Below are positions 11,181-20,869 of a stretch of 33,830 nucleotides of DNA, piece after piece. Source of the stretch: Gracilariopsis chorda. Its lineage: Eukaryota; Rhodophyta; Florideophyceae; Gracilariales; Gracilariaceae. A program made the translations under genes and the position numbers. How positions within the stretch are numbered: the first letter of the stretch is position 1; each line of letters starts with the position of its first letter. The stretch covers positions 1 through 33,830 of the forward strand of contig NBIV01000512.1 in assembly GCA_003194525.1 (NCBI GenBank), written 5' to 3'. The notes beneath the pieces are model-generated. The model made no database searches, was not told the origin of the DNA, and worked only from the letters and a program-made list of their open reading frames with translations.

Positions 11181-11765
11181 GTGCAACCTGTTCGTGGACA
11201 GAACCCAGAGTCTGCCTTTGCCAGTTCTATTGTCCCCGAGTTTGCATATCAGTATGCGCCTACTGGAGTACCGCCTCATAACCTGGACTTGAAGATTGGT
11301 GTGCCAGTTATGGTCATTCGGAACGTGCTGCATCCCGCTGTGGTCAACGCAAAGCCGTTCGTAGTCGTGCGTGTCGATCAATTTACGATGCAGGTGGCTC
11401 GATTCGACGAGAACAGACAGGTGCTCGAACGACAGCTCCTGCATCGTATCGACTTCGAGTTTTCTTTCGCGGATATTTGCATGATTCGAAGGCAGTTTCC
11501 CATTCTTCTCGCGTTTGCAGCTACCGTTCACAAAGGACAGGGAAAGACGTTGGATGGCTTGGTTGTGGATGTGCGATCCAACTTCTTCTGCGCTGGTCAG
11601 TTGTATGTCGCATTGTCGCGCGTTCGAAGGAACGACCATGTGCTGCTCCTGCATGATCCGCAGCTTACACCCTCGAATGCGCACACAATTCATCCCATGC
11701 CTGTTCCCATCGCCAACCCAGTGCTGCCTGAAGCTATTCAGTTCTGCATCCCTCCACAACCGTAA
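11181..11765 (+). CDS. Pif1-type helicase C-terminal fragment, copy 2
   Basis: This 194-residue open frame holds the end of a Pif1-family helicase. Visible are [20 protein letters not shown], the motif V region [14 protein letters not shown] (~112-125) and the motif VI region LYVALSRVR (~141-149) that carries the arginine finger. The first Met is arbitrary: the same frame is open from about 11112, where [17 protein letters not shown] matches the family just upstream. Walker A lies 150 bases upstream in a different frame and Walker B is absent, so this fragment cannot be an active helicase. Confidence 0.8.
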   Translation: MQPVRGQNPESAFASSIVPEFAYQYAPTGVPPHNLDLKIGVPVMVIRNVLHPAVVNAKPFVVVRVDQFTMQVARFDENRQVLERQLLHRIDFEFSFADICMIRRQFPILLAFAATVHKGQGKTLDGLVVDVRSNFFCAGQLYVALSRVRRNDHVLLLHDPQLTPSNAHTIHPMPVPIANPVLPEAIQFCIPPQP

Positions 11766-11867
11766 TCATATCTCTTGCATTCTTCTTTCATTGAATTAAA
11801 CTACTTGCTTTTCTGCTTTTGCTTTCTCCACCCTCTTTTTTCCTCACCGCTGTTTATCACTCCTCCA

Positions 11868-13031
11868 CCGCGGCGCCCAGCGCCGCCCGCGGCCGAAGGC
11901 CGTCTCCACTTGTCTCAACACCCCCCACTCTTAATGATTTACACATGTATGAGGGGGGTGTTGTTGACTGACGGGAGGCGTTGCGCCAATAAACCGCCCT
12001 GTATGCCCCTCTACGAGCATGCAAAACTGCCATTTGGCGCAACGCCTCCCTACCACTTAAAAAATTCAGCAGCAGCAGCAGCAGCAAAGCTTCCTGCTTA
12101 CTGGCTGGCACTCCCATAATGACTGCAGTGCCATCCAGTTACACAAAGCAACGTGTCGCGCGTTCTCATCATTGGCTGGCACTGCAGTCAATTTAGGCAC
12201 CTAATAGGCACCTAAACACAAATCCCTACGGCTCCACATACTCTCGGCGTCGCGGCGCCCCGTGGTTCCACGAGCGCTATTGCGAGCGCAAGCGAGCAAA
12301 GTGCTCGGAGAGCCTCCGAATGCTACTAAACACAACAAGCTACAAAAACAACGCGGCGCGCAGCGCCGCCCACGGCCGAAGGCCGTTTCCACTTGTCTCT
12401 CCATTATAAGTATTTGTTCCTCTATGAGGGGGGTGTTCTTGATTGAATGGAGGCGTTGCGCCACAGAATGCTCTTGCACGCCCCCGTTTGCCCATGCAAA
12501 TCGCCCATTTGGCGCAACGCCTCCATACCATTTAAAAAATTCAGCAGCAGCAGCAGCAGCAAAGCTCCCTGCTTACTGGCTGGCACTCCTATAGTGACTG
12601 CAGTTCCACCCAGTTACACAAAGCAACGTGTCGCGCTTTCTCATCATTGGCTGGCACTGCAGTCAACTTAGACACCTAAACACAAACCCTAATGGCTCCA
12701 CATACTCTAGGCGCCGCGGCGCCCCGTGGTTCTACGAGGGCTATTGCGAGCGCAAGCGAGCAAAATGCTCGGAGAGCCTCCGAACGCTACGAAATACACA
12801 AAGCTACAAAAACCACGCGGCGTGCAGCGCCGCCCACGGCCGAAGGCCGTTTTCACTTGTCTCAACACCCCACTCTTAATGATTTACACATGTATGAGGG
12901 GGGTGTTGTTGACTGACGGGAGGCGTTGCTTCACAAATTCGCTTTGCACGCCCCCGTTTGCGCATGCAAATCGCCCATTTGGCGCAACGCCTCCCCACCA
13001 TTAAAAACATTCAGCAGCAGCAGCAGCAGCA
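11868..13031. repeat. Sub-repeats A, B, C of unit 2
   Basis: Block A is 11868-12351, B is 12352-12815 and C is 12816 to about 13031. The hairpin stem is 16 bp in A (11973-11988 with 12035-12050), 16 bp in B (12448-12463 with 12510-12525) and 12 bp in C (12918-12929 with 12984-12995). The (CAG)6 tracts lie at 12067-12084, 12542-12559 and 13012-13029, at the same place in each block. The second halves of A and B also hold ACTGGCTGGCACT paired with a near-complement, and TTGCGAGCGCAA palindromes. No gene is seen. Confidence 0.88.
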
Positions 13032-13148
13032 AAGCGTTCAGTTCATTAGCTGCTGCTGCTGCATGTTGACTGTGCAATGGCTGCTGAATGGCTTGCAATA
13101 CAATCAAATTGTAGTGCCAGCCACTCAGCAGCAAAACCCCGCCTGTTC

Positions 13149-13283
13149 ATTCCGACACGTGGCAATTGCACTGCGCCAGTGCGCCCCCGCACTGGCAGCA
13201 TTGCACTGCGCCAGTGCAGTGTATACTGAAGTTTCATTGCAGAAATGCCTGCAACAGACGTATATACTGCACTGGCGCAGTGC
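13149..13283. repeat. Variable segment plus 24-bp inverted repeat, unit 2
   Basis: One ATTCCGACACGTGG repeat is followed by a sequence found only here (GCGCCCCCGCACTGGCAGC) and a second CACTGCGCCAGTG. The inverted-repeat arms are 13203-13226 and 13260-13283. Confidence 0.82.
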
Positions 13284-13352
13284 CAAATGCATGTCGCTTG
13301 CTGACCCTAACCACTATTTTGCATCCCATTCAGGCTTGGCTAATAGCGCAGT

Positions 13353-13752
13353 GTCGTAACCTTTTGCTACTTTGGGCACTGTTTGCTGGCCTGGGACCTA
13401 GGCAAGGCCGAGCTCGTGTGCAGGTCGCCACAAGAGTAACCCACTAAGTACCACGGATCTGGGAAAAGTCAGGTGCTCCTCTGTGGTATACTGGTCGTTT
13501 GACGGCGATCAGGAAGTCTGAGGGTTTACCGGACCTAATACCAGCTTGCTGTGCAGGGTCCGGGGCGGCCGCCGTGTCGTACCTCTTGGGGCCGGAAAGC
13601 ACACTTCGGTGTGTGAGCAAAGGCAGACCAATCCTTACAACCGGACGCGGGTTAAACATCAAACGGCTTGAAAACCGGCTGGGCACACTCCGCCCGTCAT
13701 AATCCAACAGGAGTGTGTCGAGAGTTCCTGTGCTGCACACGACTGCATCGGG
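13353..13752 (+). other. GC-rich block with RNA-like folds, unit 2
   Basis: This is the same 400-base block. The UUCG hairpin is at 13600-13613. The only difference noted near it is GAGCAAAGG for GAGTAAAGG just downstream of the loop. Confidence 0.4.
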
Positions 13753-13765
13753 TAAATATAAGCCT

Positions 13766-13803
13766 TGCAGCAATTTGTTTTTTTAATTGCTGCATGCGAC
13801 TAG
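13766..13803 (+). other. Hairpin followed by CTAG, candidate element 3' end, unit 2
   Basis: The 10-bp stem is 13766-13775 with 13785-13794, the loop is T-rich and CTAG is at 13800-13803. The spacing of five bases from stem to CTAG is the same as in the other units. Confidence 0.45.
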
Positions 13804-13951
13804 GCCCGGTGGGTGCAAAGCAACAAACTGCAACCAGTTTTTCACTTTCAACTTTGTGGTATATTGGAAATTATTCTGGAACTCTGGCAAAGTTTTTAAC
13901 AGTTTACAAAAACATAGAATTGTTTTTTTTTCCTTTTTCTGGTAAATTGAA
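13804..13951 (+). promoter_or_regulatory. Leader upstream of copy 3
   Basis: This is the same 148-base leader, with GGTATATTGG and the T9 tract. Confidence 0.35.
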
Positions 13952-14503
13952 ATGACGAGAAGAGGGCGACGTCTAAACTCTGGTGGCGTTCGATCTAACT
14001 CAGGAGGTGCCAGAGACAATTCTGGAGGTGCCAGGTTGAACGCAGGCGGTGCAAGGCAAAACGCTGGTGGTCGTCGCGTCGGCAGTGGTAGAGCACGGGC
14101 TGGAGCTGGAAGACCCCGAAGAGCACCAGCTCTTCCAGCTCCAGATGAGTTGGGAGTAAATGAGAGCGGAGCACACGTTCAAGGACCTATTGTTCCAGTG
14201 GTTGAAGAAGACGAAATTACTCCTGCACCTACTTCGGTTGCAGCAGCAGTTAGCACAAGCGCCGCTGGAGCCAGTGAGTCCGCTGCCACAGATCTACCAA
14301 CATCGTGCCCAATTCCTGGATTTCTGGAGTTTGTGAGAGGCCTTCCAAGTCACATTCCACCGCCTCCGATGCCTCCCCCTCTCCCACCGATGCCTGCAGA
14401 ACAGATGCCTATTGCAATGGAATTGGAAGAGGATGAGATCATCCCTGCTCCCTCACAGCCACCGCCATCAGAGCAGCCTGCTATGCCACAAGCTGAACAA
14501 TAG
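13952..14503 (+). CDS. N-terminal low-complexity segment of the Rep protein, copy 3
   Basis: This 183-residue frame is equivalent to 7010-7561, with basic NSGGxR repeats followed by acidic-proline repeats, and it ends at the TAG at 14501-14503. It has Arg instead of Gly at the polymorphic codon near 14090 (SGRARAG). It is the N-terminus of the larger protein, interrupted by one stop. Confidence 0.6.
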   Translation: MTRRGRRLNSGGVRSNSGGARDNSGGARLNAGGARQNAGGRRVGSGRARAGAGRPRRAPALPAPDELGVNESGAHVQGPIVPVVEEDEITPAPTSVAAAVSTSAAGASESAATDLPTSCPIPGFLEFVRGLPSHIPPPPMPPPLPPMPAEQMPIAMELEEDEIIPAPSQPPPSEQPAMPQAEQ

Positions 14504-14512
14504 GAAGAACAG

Positions 14513-16270
14513 ATGCCAGACCCGATGGAAGTGGAAGACGATGAGATCACCCCGGCTCCCTCACACCCGCCGCCGCAGCCTGCGTTGCCACAAGCTGAAC
14601 AGGAAGAACAACAGATGTCCATTCCGATGGAGGTGGAAGCGGATGAGATCACACCGGCTCCCTCACACCAGCTGCAGCATCAGCCACAGCAACAGCTTGA
14701 TATGACGGTCATGCACTGTGCTGGGCGTCCTGATCGAGGACTCTATCGCGTGTACTATGCGTGCGATTCCGTGGCAGCTCAGGCGAGGAATGATCCGGCC
14801 ATCCGTGCAAGCGTGCCGGAGTTTGAGACGCTTCCCACTGCAGGTCAAAGGCGATGCGGAAGATGCGGCGAACACTCACACACGCTCTCCTCCTGCCCGT
14901 ACGCGGACTGGACATTGAAAATACATAGCTGCAAGTATTGCGGCTGTGTTTTGCTTGGCACAGAGGTCACTGGAGTGTGCTGTGGAATGAAAAGAATGTC
15001 AGGATGGGGCGTCACGTTCCGCAGAAGGCATAGCAGTGAGTTGGTTCGCAGTCTTTATAGCCTGAGAGCCTTCCACAGCCATTTCCTCAACTTGAATACG
15101 CTCTTCGCGACGACGCAAGCGCTCATGGACATGTCGTATGTGATGGGAGGCGGTCCCTCCTTTCTCAGACTTGAGGGCAACGCAGCTCTCGCTCTGCCCG
15201 CGCAGAACCAGAACAACACGCGCTACAGCTTTCTGTGGGGTACTCGTCCACCTTCCTTGGATCCCTCTCACTATGCGCGTGCCAATTTGCGTGCGTTCAT
15301 TCAAGACATCAACGTACGAGACATCGTGCCCAAGTTGTACGATGTGATCCAGCTCAAGCCAGACGTGGTGCGTGAGCGGTACCGATCCATGCTTAGCACG
15401 CAACAACAACAACAAAATGCAGATACCGCCGTCGATATCAGCATGCAGGCAGCAGAAGAGGGAGTAGTCGTACGTGGTTACGAAGGAACCCGAAGTGCCA
15501 CAGTCAGTGCTCCTCACGCAGGTGCTGGGCCTCTCCCTGAAGATGCTCCTGGTGGCGGGCCAACCATGATGAGAACGCTCGTCGTGGATCCAACTGGCCT
15601 GTATCGAGTGGAGTCTCAAGTACCGCGCTTGGTAGAAGGAACCGTAACCGAAGAGCACGCTGCAGTGACGAGCGCTGCTGCTGCTGGAGCAGGGGCGACT
15701 GCGAATGCCGCAAACAATGCGCAAGTGCGGTACCGACTTCTAAAACCAGCATCCAAACTTGCAGAGAAGGGCACTTTCCCTCTTCTCTACCCGTACGGTG
15801 ATCAGCACGAACCATTTGACATCGGCCTGTTCCTGGAGGCAAGGAACTCCACACAGCAAAGCTCAGATCTCAGCGTCAACGAGTGGAAGCTCCGAAAGCT
15901 CACCTGGGCTCAGAACGCGAAGCGACGTTTGTACTCAGACAACATCCTCCTCAACAGTGGACCGTTGATGCAGATGTGGATGCTCCGCACGCACACAAAC
16001 ATTGAGGACATGCGACTACGTTTCCTGGAGAGAGAACAACAGGCACGTATTGTACAAGAGCAAGAGATCCAGCAAGCACAGCAGCAAACAGGTCATGTGT
16101 CACCATCCCAGTTCGCGCAAATGGGACGCATATTTCTGCCCGATGACTCGGTCAACTCAGCAGCTTACTGGAAGAACAAGCGCATGGATGTACAGGCGAT
16201 CGTAGCACGGAGAGGACCGCCTTCTCTGTTCATTACAATCACCATGAACATCTGGAGAGAGGACATCTAG
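14513..16270 (+). CDS. Rep protein, zinc-finger and central part, copy 3
   Basis: This 585-residue frame is equivalent to 7571-9328: DEITPAPS repeats, CX2CX4HX4C knuckle, CxxC...CC finger and the first part of the Helitron-like N domain. It ends at TAG where copies 4 and 5 read CAG. It carries HQPQQQLD where copy 2 has HQPQHQLD. Confidence 0.7.
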   Translation: MPDPMEVEDDEITPAPSHPPPQPALPQAEQEEQQMSIPMEVEADEITPAPSHQLQHQPQQQLDMTVMHCAGRPDRGLYRVYYACDSVAAQARNDPAIRASVPEFETLPTAGQRRCGRCGEHSHTLSSCPYADWTLKIHSCKYCGCVLLGTEVTGVCCGMKRMSGWGVTFRRRHSSELVRSLYSLRAFHSHFLNLNTLFATTQALMDMSYVMGGGPSFLRLEGNAALALPAQNQNNTRYSFLWGTRPPSLDPSHYARANLRAFIQDINVRDIVPKLYDVIQLKPDVVRERYRSMLSTQQQQQNADTAVDISMQAAEEGVVVRGYEGTRSATVSAPHAGAGPLPEDAPGGGPTMMRTLVVDPTGLYRVESQVPRLVEGTVTEEHAAVTSAAAAGAGATANAANNAQVRYRLLKPASKLAEKGTFPLLYPYGDQHEPFDIGLFLEARNSTQQSSDLSVNEWKLRKLTWAQNAKRRLYSDNILLNSGPLMQMWMLRTHTNIEDMRLRFLEREQQARIVQEQEIQQAQQQTGHVSPSQFAQMGRIFLPDDSVNSAAYWKNKRMDVQAIVARRGPPSLFITITMNIWREDI

Positions 16271-16279
16271 CGCCTTGGT

Positions 16280-17914
16280 ATGGATACCAGCAATCGGAGT
16301 GCATTTACGGCACAGAGTAACCGCCCTCGACCGTTTGACCGACCTGATCTGATTGCAAGGGTGTACAACCAGTACGCAAACGACTTCATGAAGGACTTGG
16401 AGAAGAACTCGGAGCACATCTTCGGATTGAAGTGCCTGGGGCTTGCATCAAAGCTCGAGTTTCAGGAGCGCAATGTGCCTCATCACCACATGCTCGTGTG
16501 GCTCGAAGGAGGCGTGATTGAAGACGTTGATGTGATCGACGAGCTGATTCGTGCAAAACTTCCTCTTCCCGGTGAAGACGACGCGTTGCGTGCCCTCATT
16601 CGTTCCATGCACAGGCACCGCCACTCCACCTATTGCCGGAATCGCGCTGGGCGTTGCAAGTTTGCATACGACCGCAACATGATTGTGCCGGAGACGTACA
16701 TTGAAGAAGGAATGAATCGCGTGGTCTACCGCAGAAGAAGGCAACATGACCTCAAGATAGTGCCGTACAACCCAACTCTGACCAAGAAGTACCGCTCTCA
16801 TATCAACGTAGAGCGCACGCAAGGAGGGGGCGCAGTGGCTTATCTGATGAAGTACGCGTTTAAGCAGCCCAAAGCTCAGGAGGTGGTGCTCAATGTGAGT
16901 GATGCTAATGAGACAGGCACACACAACGAGCAGCAACAAGAGCCACAGGTGCAGAACGACATTCGTGCATACATGCGAGCGCGTGTGGTGGGCGCCGTCA
17001 ATGCAGCTTGGAGACTTTTCGAGTTTCGACATGTTCACATCGTACCAAAAGTAGAGCGACTGGCCATTCACTTGGAAGGAGAGCGCACATTTCTGCTGAG
17101 AGGTCCCAACCAGCTTCTTTCTGCATCACAGCCGTCTACAATGGAGAGATACTTTGCAAGGCCCGACGCATACGCAAACCTCGACTACCTTTCGTACTTT
17201 GAAAAAGTTCGATTGTATCGCACGCTTCCAGCCCGCGTGCTTAACCAATACGACGGAGACAGCACCCAGGTGCCCACAGACGACTGCAATCCGCCCATGT
17301 ACGTGATAGAGCGCACGGAAGACGAGCAGTGTGTTGCAAGGATCAGAGGTGTTTCACCGTCCGACATTGAGCTATTTGCTCTGCGCTTGCTGCTCATGAA
17401 TCACGGCTCGAGCTCTTATGAAGACGCAAGGAATTTCAACGGACAGCAGTATGGAACGTATCGTGAAACTGAGATTGTAAGCGGACTGCTCGCGGACGGA
17501 TCTGAGTTTGATATTGCATTCCAAGAAGCAGTGCAGATATACAGCACGCCCTCCGAACTACGACGTCTGTTTGTCACACTATACCAACAAGGCGCAGACC
17601 CAGAAAAAATGGCCGTCGAAAACTGGGAGGCATTATGTAGTGACATACATACAGGAGATGAGCAGCAACGAAAGCAAGAAATGTATCGACGTGTGGTGGA
17701 GATCTCAGACCGGCATGGAGGACGACTGCTTCGCGATCACAGCTTCTTCTATCAACACCTACAGCAGGATCATACAGCATTGACTGAGGCGAATCGAGCT
17801 ACAACAACTCGAGACGCACGAGTGGTGCGAAATTCGTCAACTTTGCAGTCAAGGTACGCCACCTTAAAACCTAGCCAAATACAAGTCATTGAGACCGTCA
17901 TTGCCGCATTGTAA
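16280..17914 (+). CDS. HUH-Rep domain segment, copy 3
   Basis: This 544-residue frame has the HUH motif VPHHHMLVWL (histidines ~68-70) and the YLMKY two-tyrosine motif (Y188, Y192). It appears identical in protein sequence to the copy 2 segment, including the IETEIV-type glutamate and the SQIQVIE isoleucine shared only by these two copies. It is cut off by TAA before the helicase domain. Confidence 0.8.
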   Translation: MDTSNRSAFTAQSNRPRPFDRPDLIARVYNQYANDFMKDLEKNSEHIFGLKCLGLASKLEFQERNVPHHHMLVWLEGGVIEDVDVIDELIRAKLPLPGEDDALRALIRSMHRHRHSTYCRNRAGRCKFAYDRNMIVPETYIEEGMNRVVYRRRRQHDLKIVPYNPTLTKKYRSHINVERTQGGGAVAYLMKYAFKQPKAQEVVLNVSDANETGTHNEQQQEPQVQNDIRAYMRARVVGAVNAAWRLFEFRHVHIVPKVERLAIHLEGERTFLLRGPNQLLSASQPSTMERYFARPDAYANLDYLSYFEKVRLYRTLPARVLNQYDGDSTQVPTDDCNPPMYVIERTEDEQCVARIRGVSPSDIELFALRLLLMNHGSSSYEDARNFNGQQYGTYRETEIVSGLLADGSEFDIAFQEAVQIYSTPSELRRLFVTLYQQGADPEKMAVENWEALCSDIHTGDEQQRKQEMYRRVVEISDRHGGRLLRDHSFFYQHLQQDHTALTEANRATTTRDARVVRNSSTLQSRYATLKPSQIQVIETVIAAL

Positions 17915-18122
17915 CAACGACAGGCGCTGCAGGAGCGAACAAGCACTCCTGGAAACGTGTTCTTTGTGCAAGGATCCGCAGGAACCGGGAAGACATACGT
18001 GCTCAACCTCCTTCGTGATATCGTTGAGTCGGAAGGAATGCTCGCTGAAATGACTGCTACATAATGCGGCAGCGCTGGATCTGTTTCCTGGTGAGCGCTT
18101 CACTCTTCCGTCAGCGACAACC

Positions 18123-18707
18123 GTGCAACCTGTTCGTGGACAGAACCCAGAGTCTGCCTTTGCCAGTTCTATTGTCCCCGAGTTTGCATATCAGTATGCG
18201 CCTACTGGAGTACCGCCTCATAACCTGGACTTGAAGATTGGTGTGCCAGTTATGGTCATTCGGAACGTGCTGCATCCCGCTGTGGTCAACGCAAAGCCGT
18301 TCGTAGTCGTGCGTGTCGATCAATTTACGATGCAGGTGGCTCGATTCGACGAGAACAGACAGGTGCTCGAACGACAGCTCCTGCATCGTATCGACTTCGA
18401 GTTTTCTTTCGCGGATATTTGCATGATTCGAAGGCAGTTTCCCATTCTTCTCGCGTTTGCAGCTACCGTTCACAAAGGACAGGGAAAGACGTTGGATGGC
18501 TTGGTTGTGGATGTGCGATCCAACTTCTTCTGCGCTGGTCAGTTGTATGTCGCATTGTCGCGCGTTCGAAGGAACGACCATGTGCTGCTCCTGCATGATC
18601 CGCAGCTTACACCCTCGAATGCGCACACAATTCATCCCATGCCTGTTCCCATCGCCAACCCAGTGCTGCCTGAAGCTATTCAGTTCTGCATCCCTCCACA
18701 ACCGTAA
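18123..18707 (+). CDS. Pif1-type helicase C-terminal fragment, copy 3
   Basis: This 194-residue fragment has the [14 protein letters not shown] and LYVALSRVR helicase motifs and is identical in layout to 11181-11765. The frame is open upstream to about 18054. It is separated from Walker A (17972-17995) by a frame change and by the missing helicase centre. Confidence 0.8.
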   Translation: MQPVRGQNPESAFASSIVPEFAYQYAPTGVPPHNLDLKIGVPVMVIRNVLHPAVVNAKPFVVVRVDQFTMQVARFDENRQVLERQLLHRIDFEFSFADICMIRRQFPILLAFAATVHKGQGKTLDGLVVDVRSNFFCAGQLYVALSRVRRNDHVLLLHDPQLTPSNAHTIHPMPVPIANPVLPEAIQFCIPPQP

Positions 18708-18809
18708 TCATATCTCTTGCATTCTTCTTTCATTGAATTAAACTACTTGCTTTTCTGCTTTTGCTTTCTCCACCCTCTTTTTTCCTCACCGCTGTTTATC
18801 ACTCCTCCA

Positions 18810-19973
18810 CCGCGGCGCCCAGCGCCGCCCGCGGCCGAAGGCCGTCTCCACTTGTCTCAACACCCCCCACTCTTAATGATTTACACATGTATGAGGGGGT
18901 GTTGTTGACTGACGGGAGGCGTTGCGCCAATAAACCGCCCTGTATGCCCCTCTACGAGCATGCAAAACTGCCATTTGGCGCAACGCCTCCCTACCACTTA
19001 AAAAATTCAGCAGCAGCAGCAGCAGCAAAGCTTCCTGCTTACTGGCTGGCACTCCCATAATGACTGCAGTGCCATCCAGTTACACAAAGCAACGTGTCGC
19101 GCGTTCTCATCATTGGCTGGCACTGCAGTCAATTTAGGCACCTAATAGGCACCTAAACACAAATCCCTACGGCTCCACATACTCTCGGCGTCGCGGCGCC
19201 CCGTGGTTCCACGAGCGCTATTGCGAGCGCAAGCGAGCAAAGTGCTCGGAGAGCCTCCGAATGCTACTAAACACAACAAGCTACAAAAACAACGCGGCGC
19301 GCAGCGCCGCCCACGGCCGAAGGCCGTTTCCACTTGTCTCTCCATTATAAGTATTTGTTCCTCTATGAGGGGGGTGTTCTTGATTGAATGGAGGCGTTGC
19401 GCCACAGAATGCTCTTGCACGCCCCCGTTTGCCCATGCAAATCGCCCATTTGGCGCAACGCCTCCATACCATTTAAAAAATTCAGCAGCAGCAGCAGCAG
19501 CAAAGCTCCCTGCTTACTGGCTGGCACTCCTATAGTGACTGCAGTTCCACCCAGTTACACAAAGCAACGTGTCGCGCTTTCTCATCATTGGCTGGCACTG
19601 CAGTCAACTTAGACACCTAAACACAAACCCTAATGGCTCCACATACTCTAGGCGCCGCGGCGCCCCGTGGTTCTACGAGGGCTATTGCGAGCGCAAGCGA
19701 GCAAAATGCTCGGAGAGCCTCCGAACGCTACGAAATACACAAAGCTACAAAAACCACGCGGCGTGCAGCGCCGCCCACGGCCGAAGGCCGTTTTCACTTG
19801 TCTCAACACCCCACTCTTAATGATTTACACATGTATGAGGGGGTGTTGTTGACTGACGGGAGGCGTTGCTTCACAAATTCGCTTTGCACGCCCCCGTTTG
19901 CGCATGCAAATCGCCCATTTGGCGCAACGCCTCCCCACCATTAAAAACATTCAGCAGCAGCAGCAGCAGCAAA
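18810..19973. repeat. Sub-repeats A, B, C of unit 3
   Basis: Same three blocks, starting at 18810, 19293 and 19757, with the same hairpins and (CAG)6 tracts. The G-run before the A and C hairpins is one base shorter than in unit 2 (GAGGGGGTG). Confidence 0.86.
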
Positions 19974-20090
19974 GCGTTCAGTTCATTAGCTGCTGCTGCT
20001 GCATGTTGACTGTGCAATGGCTGCTGAATGGCTTGCAATACAATCAAATTGTAGTGCCAGCCACTCAGCAGCAAAACCCCGCCTGTTCAT

Positions 20091-20200
20091 TCACTCGCAC
20101 GTGCAGCACGTGGCAAATTGCACTGCGCCAGTGCAGTGTATACTGAAGTTTCATTGCAGACATGCCTGCAACAGACGTATATACTGCACTGGCGCAGTGC
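20091..20200. repeat. Variable segment plus 24-bp inverted repeat, unit 3
   Basis: The repeat start is replaced by TCACTCGCACGTGCAGCACGTGG, with a single CACTGCGCCAGTG. The inverted-repeat arms are 20120-20143 and 20177-20200. Confidence 0.82.
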
Positions 20201-20269
20201 CAAATGCATGTCGCTTGCTGACCCTAACCACTATTTTGCATCCCATTCAGGCTTGGCTAATAGCGCAGT

Positions 20270-20669
20270 GTCGTAACCTTTTGCTACTTTGGGCACTGTT
20301 TGCTGGCCTGGGACCTAGGCAAGGCCGAGCTCGTGTGCAGGTCGCCACAAGAGTAACCCACTAAGTACCACGGATCTGGGAAAAGTCAGGTGCTCCTCTG
20401 TGGTATACTGGTCGTTTGACGGCGATCAGGAAGTCTGAGGGTTTACCGGACCTAATACCAGCTTGCTGTGCAGGGTCCGGGGCGGCCGCCGTGTCGTACC
20501 TCTTGGGGCCGGAAAGCACACTTCGGTGTGTGAGTAAAGGCAGACCAATCCTTACAACCGGACGCGGGTTAAACATCAAACGGCTTGAAAACCGGCTGGG
20601 CACACTCCGCCCGTCATAATCCAACAGGAGTGTGTCGAGAGTTCCTGTGCTGCACACGACTGCATCGGG
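20270..20669 (+). other. GC-rich block with RNA-like folds, unit 3
   Basis: This is the same 400-base block. CCGGACC (20446-20452) pairs with GGTCCGG (20474-20480), and the UUCG hairpin occupies 20517-20530. Just before its end, CACACTCC can pair with GGAGTGTG across a loop that includes GCCC, which could instead pair with the GGGC beside it. Confidence 0.4.
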
Positions 20670-20682
20670 TAAATATAAGCCT

Positions 20683-20721
20683 TGCAGCAATTTGTTTTTT
20701 TTAATTGCTGCATGCGACTAG
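20683..20721 (+). other. Hairpin followed by CTAG, candidate element 3' end, unit 3
   Basis: The 10-bp stem is 20683-20692 with 20703-20712, and CTAG is at 20718-20721. Only the loop length varies between units. Confidence 0.45.
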
Positions 20722-20869
20722 GCCCGGTGGGTGCAAAGCAACAAACTGCAACCAGTTTTTCACTTTCAACTTTGTGGTATATTGGAAATTATTCTGGAAC
20801 TCTGGCAAAGTTTTTAACAGTTTACAAAAACATAGAATTGTTTTTTTTTCCTTTTTCTGGTAAATTGAA
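20722..20869 (+). promoter_or_regulatory. Leader upstream of copy 4
   Basis: This is the same 148-base leader, with GGTATATTGG and the T9 tract. Confidence 0.35.

Larger units (their letters stand above)
7010..11765 (+). pseudogene. Helitron Rep/helicase, copy 2 (stops and helicase deletion)
   Basis: This copy shows the same gene as copy 4 with one additional stop. The frame is continuous from the ATG at 7010 to 10972, apart from TAG at 7559-7561 and TAG at 9326-9328. A TAA at 10970-10972 follows the Rep part. The frame then continues through Walker A (11030-11053, GSAGTGKT) to TAA at 11120-11122. The C-terminal helicase part lies in the +1 frame and ends at 11765. The start was chosen because GAAATGA gives A at -3, because it follows the T-rich leader, and because all copies keep it. 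Copies 2 and 3 share glutamate and isoleucine substitutions that separate them from the others. Confidence 0.87.
13952..18707 (+). pseudogene. Helitron Rep/helicase, copy 3 (stops and helicase deletion)
   Basis: This copy is almost identical to copy 2, with the same stop positions: TAG at 14501-14503, TAG at 16268-16270 and TAA at 17912-17914. Walker A is at 17972-17995, followed by TAA at 18062-18064 and the out-of-frame C-terminus ending at 18707. Open segments are 13952-14503, 14513-16270, 16280-17914 and 18123-18707. It differs from copy 2 at the Arg/Gly codon near 14090 and at a Gln/His codon near 14692. No frameshift breaks the Rep part, so only two TAG codons interrupt the chain from N-terminus to the helicase. 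Confidence 0.87.

Noticed and set aside
12067..12084. Polyglutamine coding tract
   Set aside because: The (CAG)6 run is in non-coding sequence with stops nearby in the Gln frame.
11775..13004. Many 60-120 residue frames over the A/B/C blocks
   Set aside because: They follow the repeats, contain runs of Ser or Ala from the CAG tract, and change frame between units. They are not genes.
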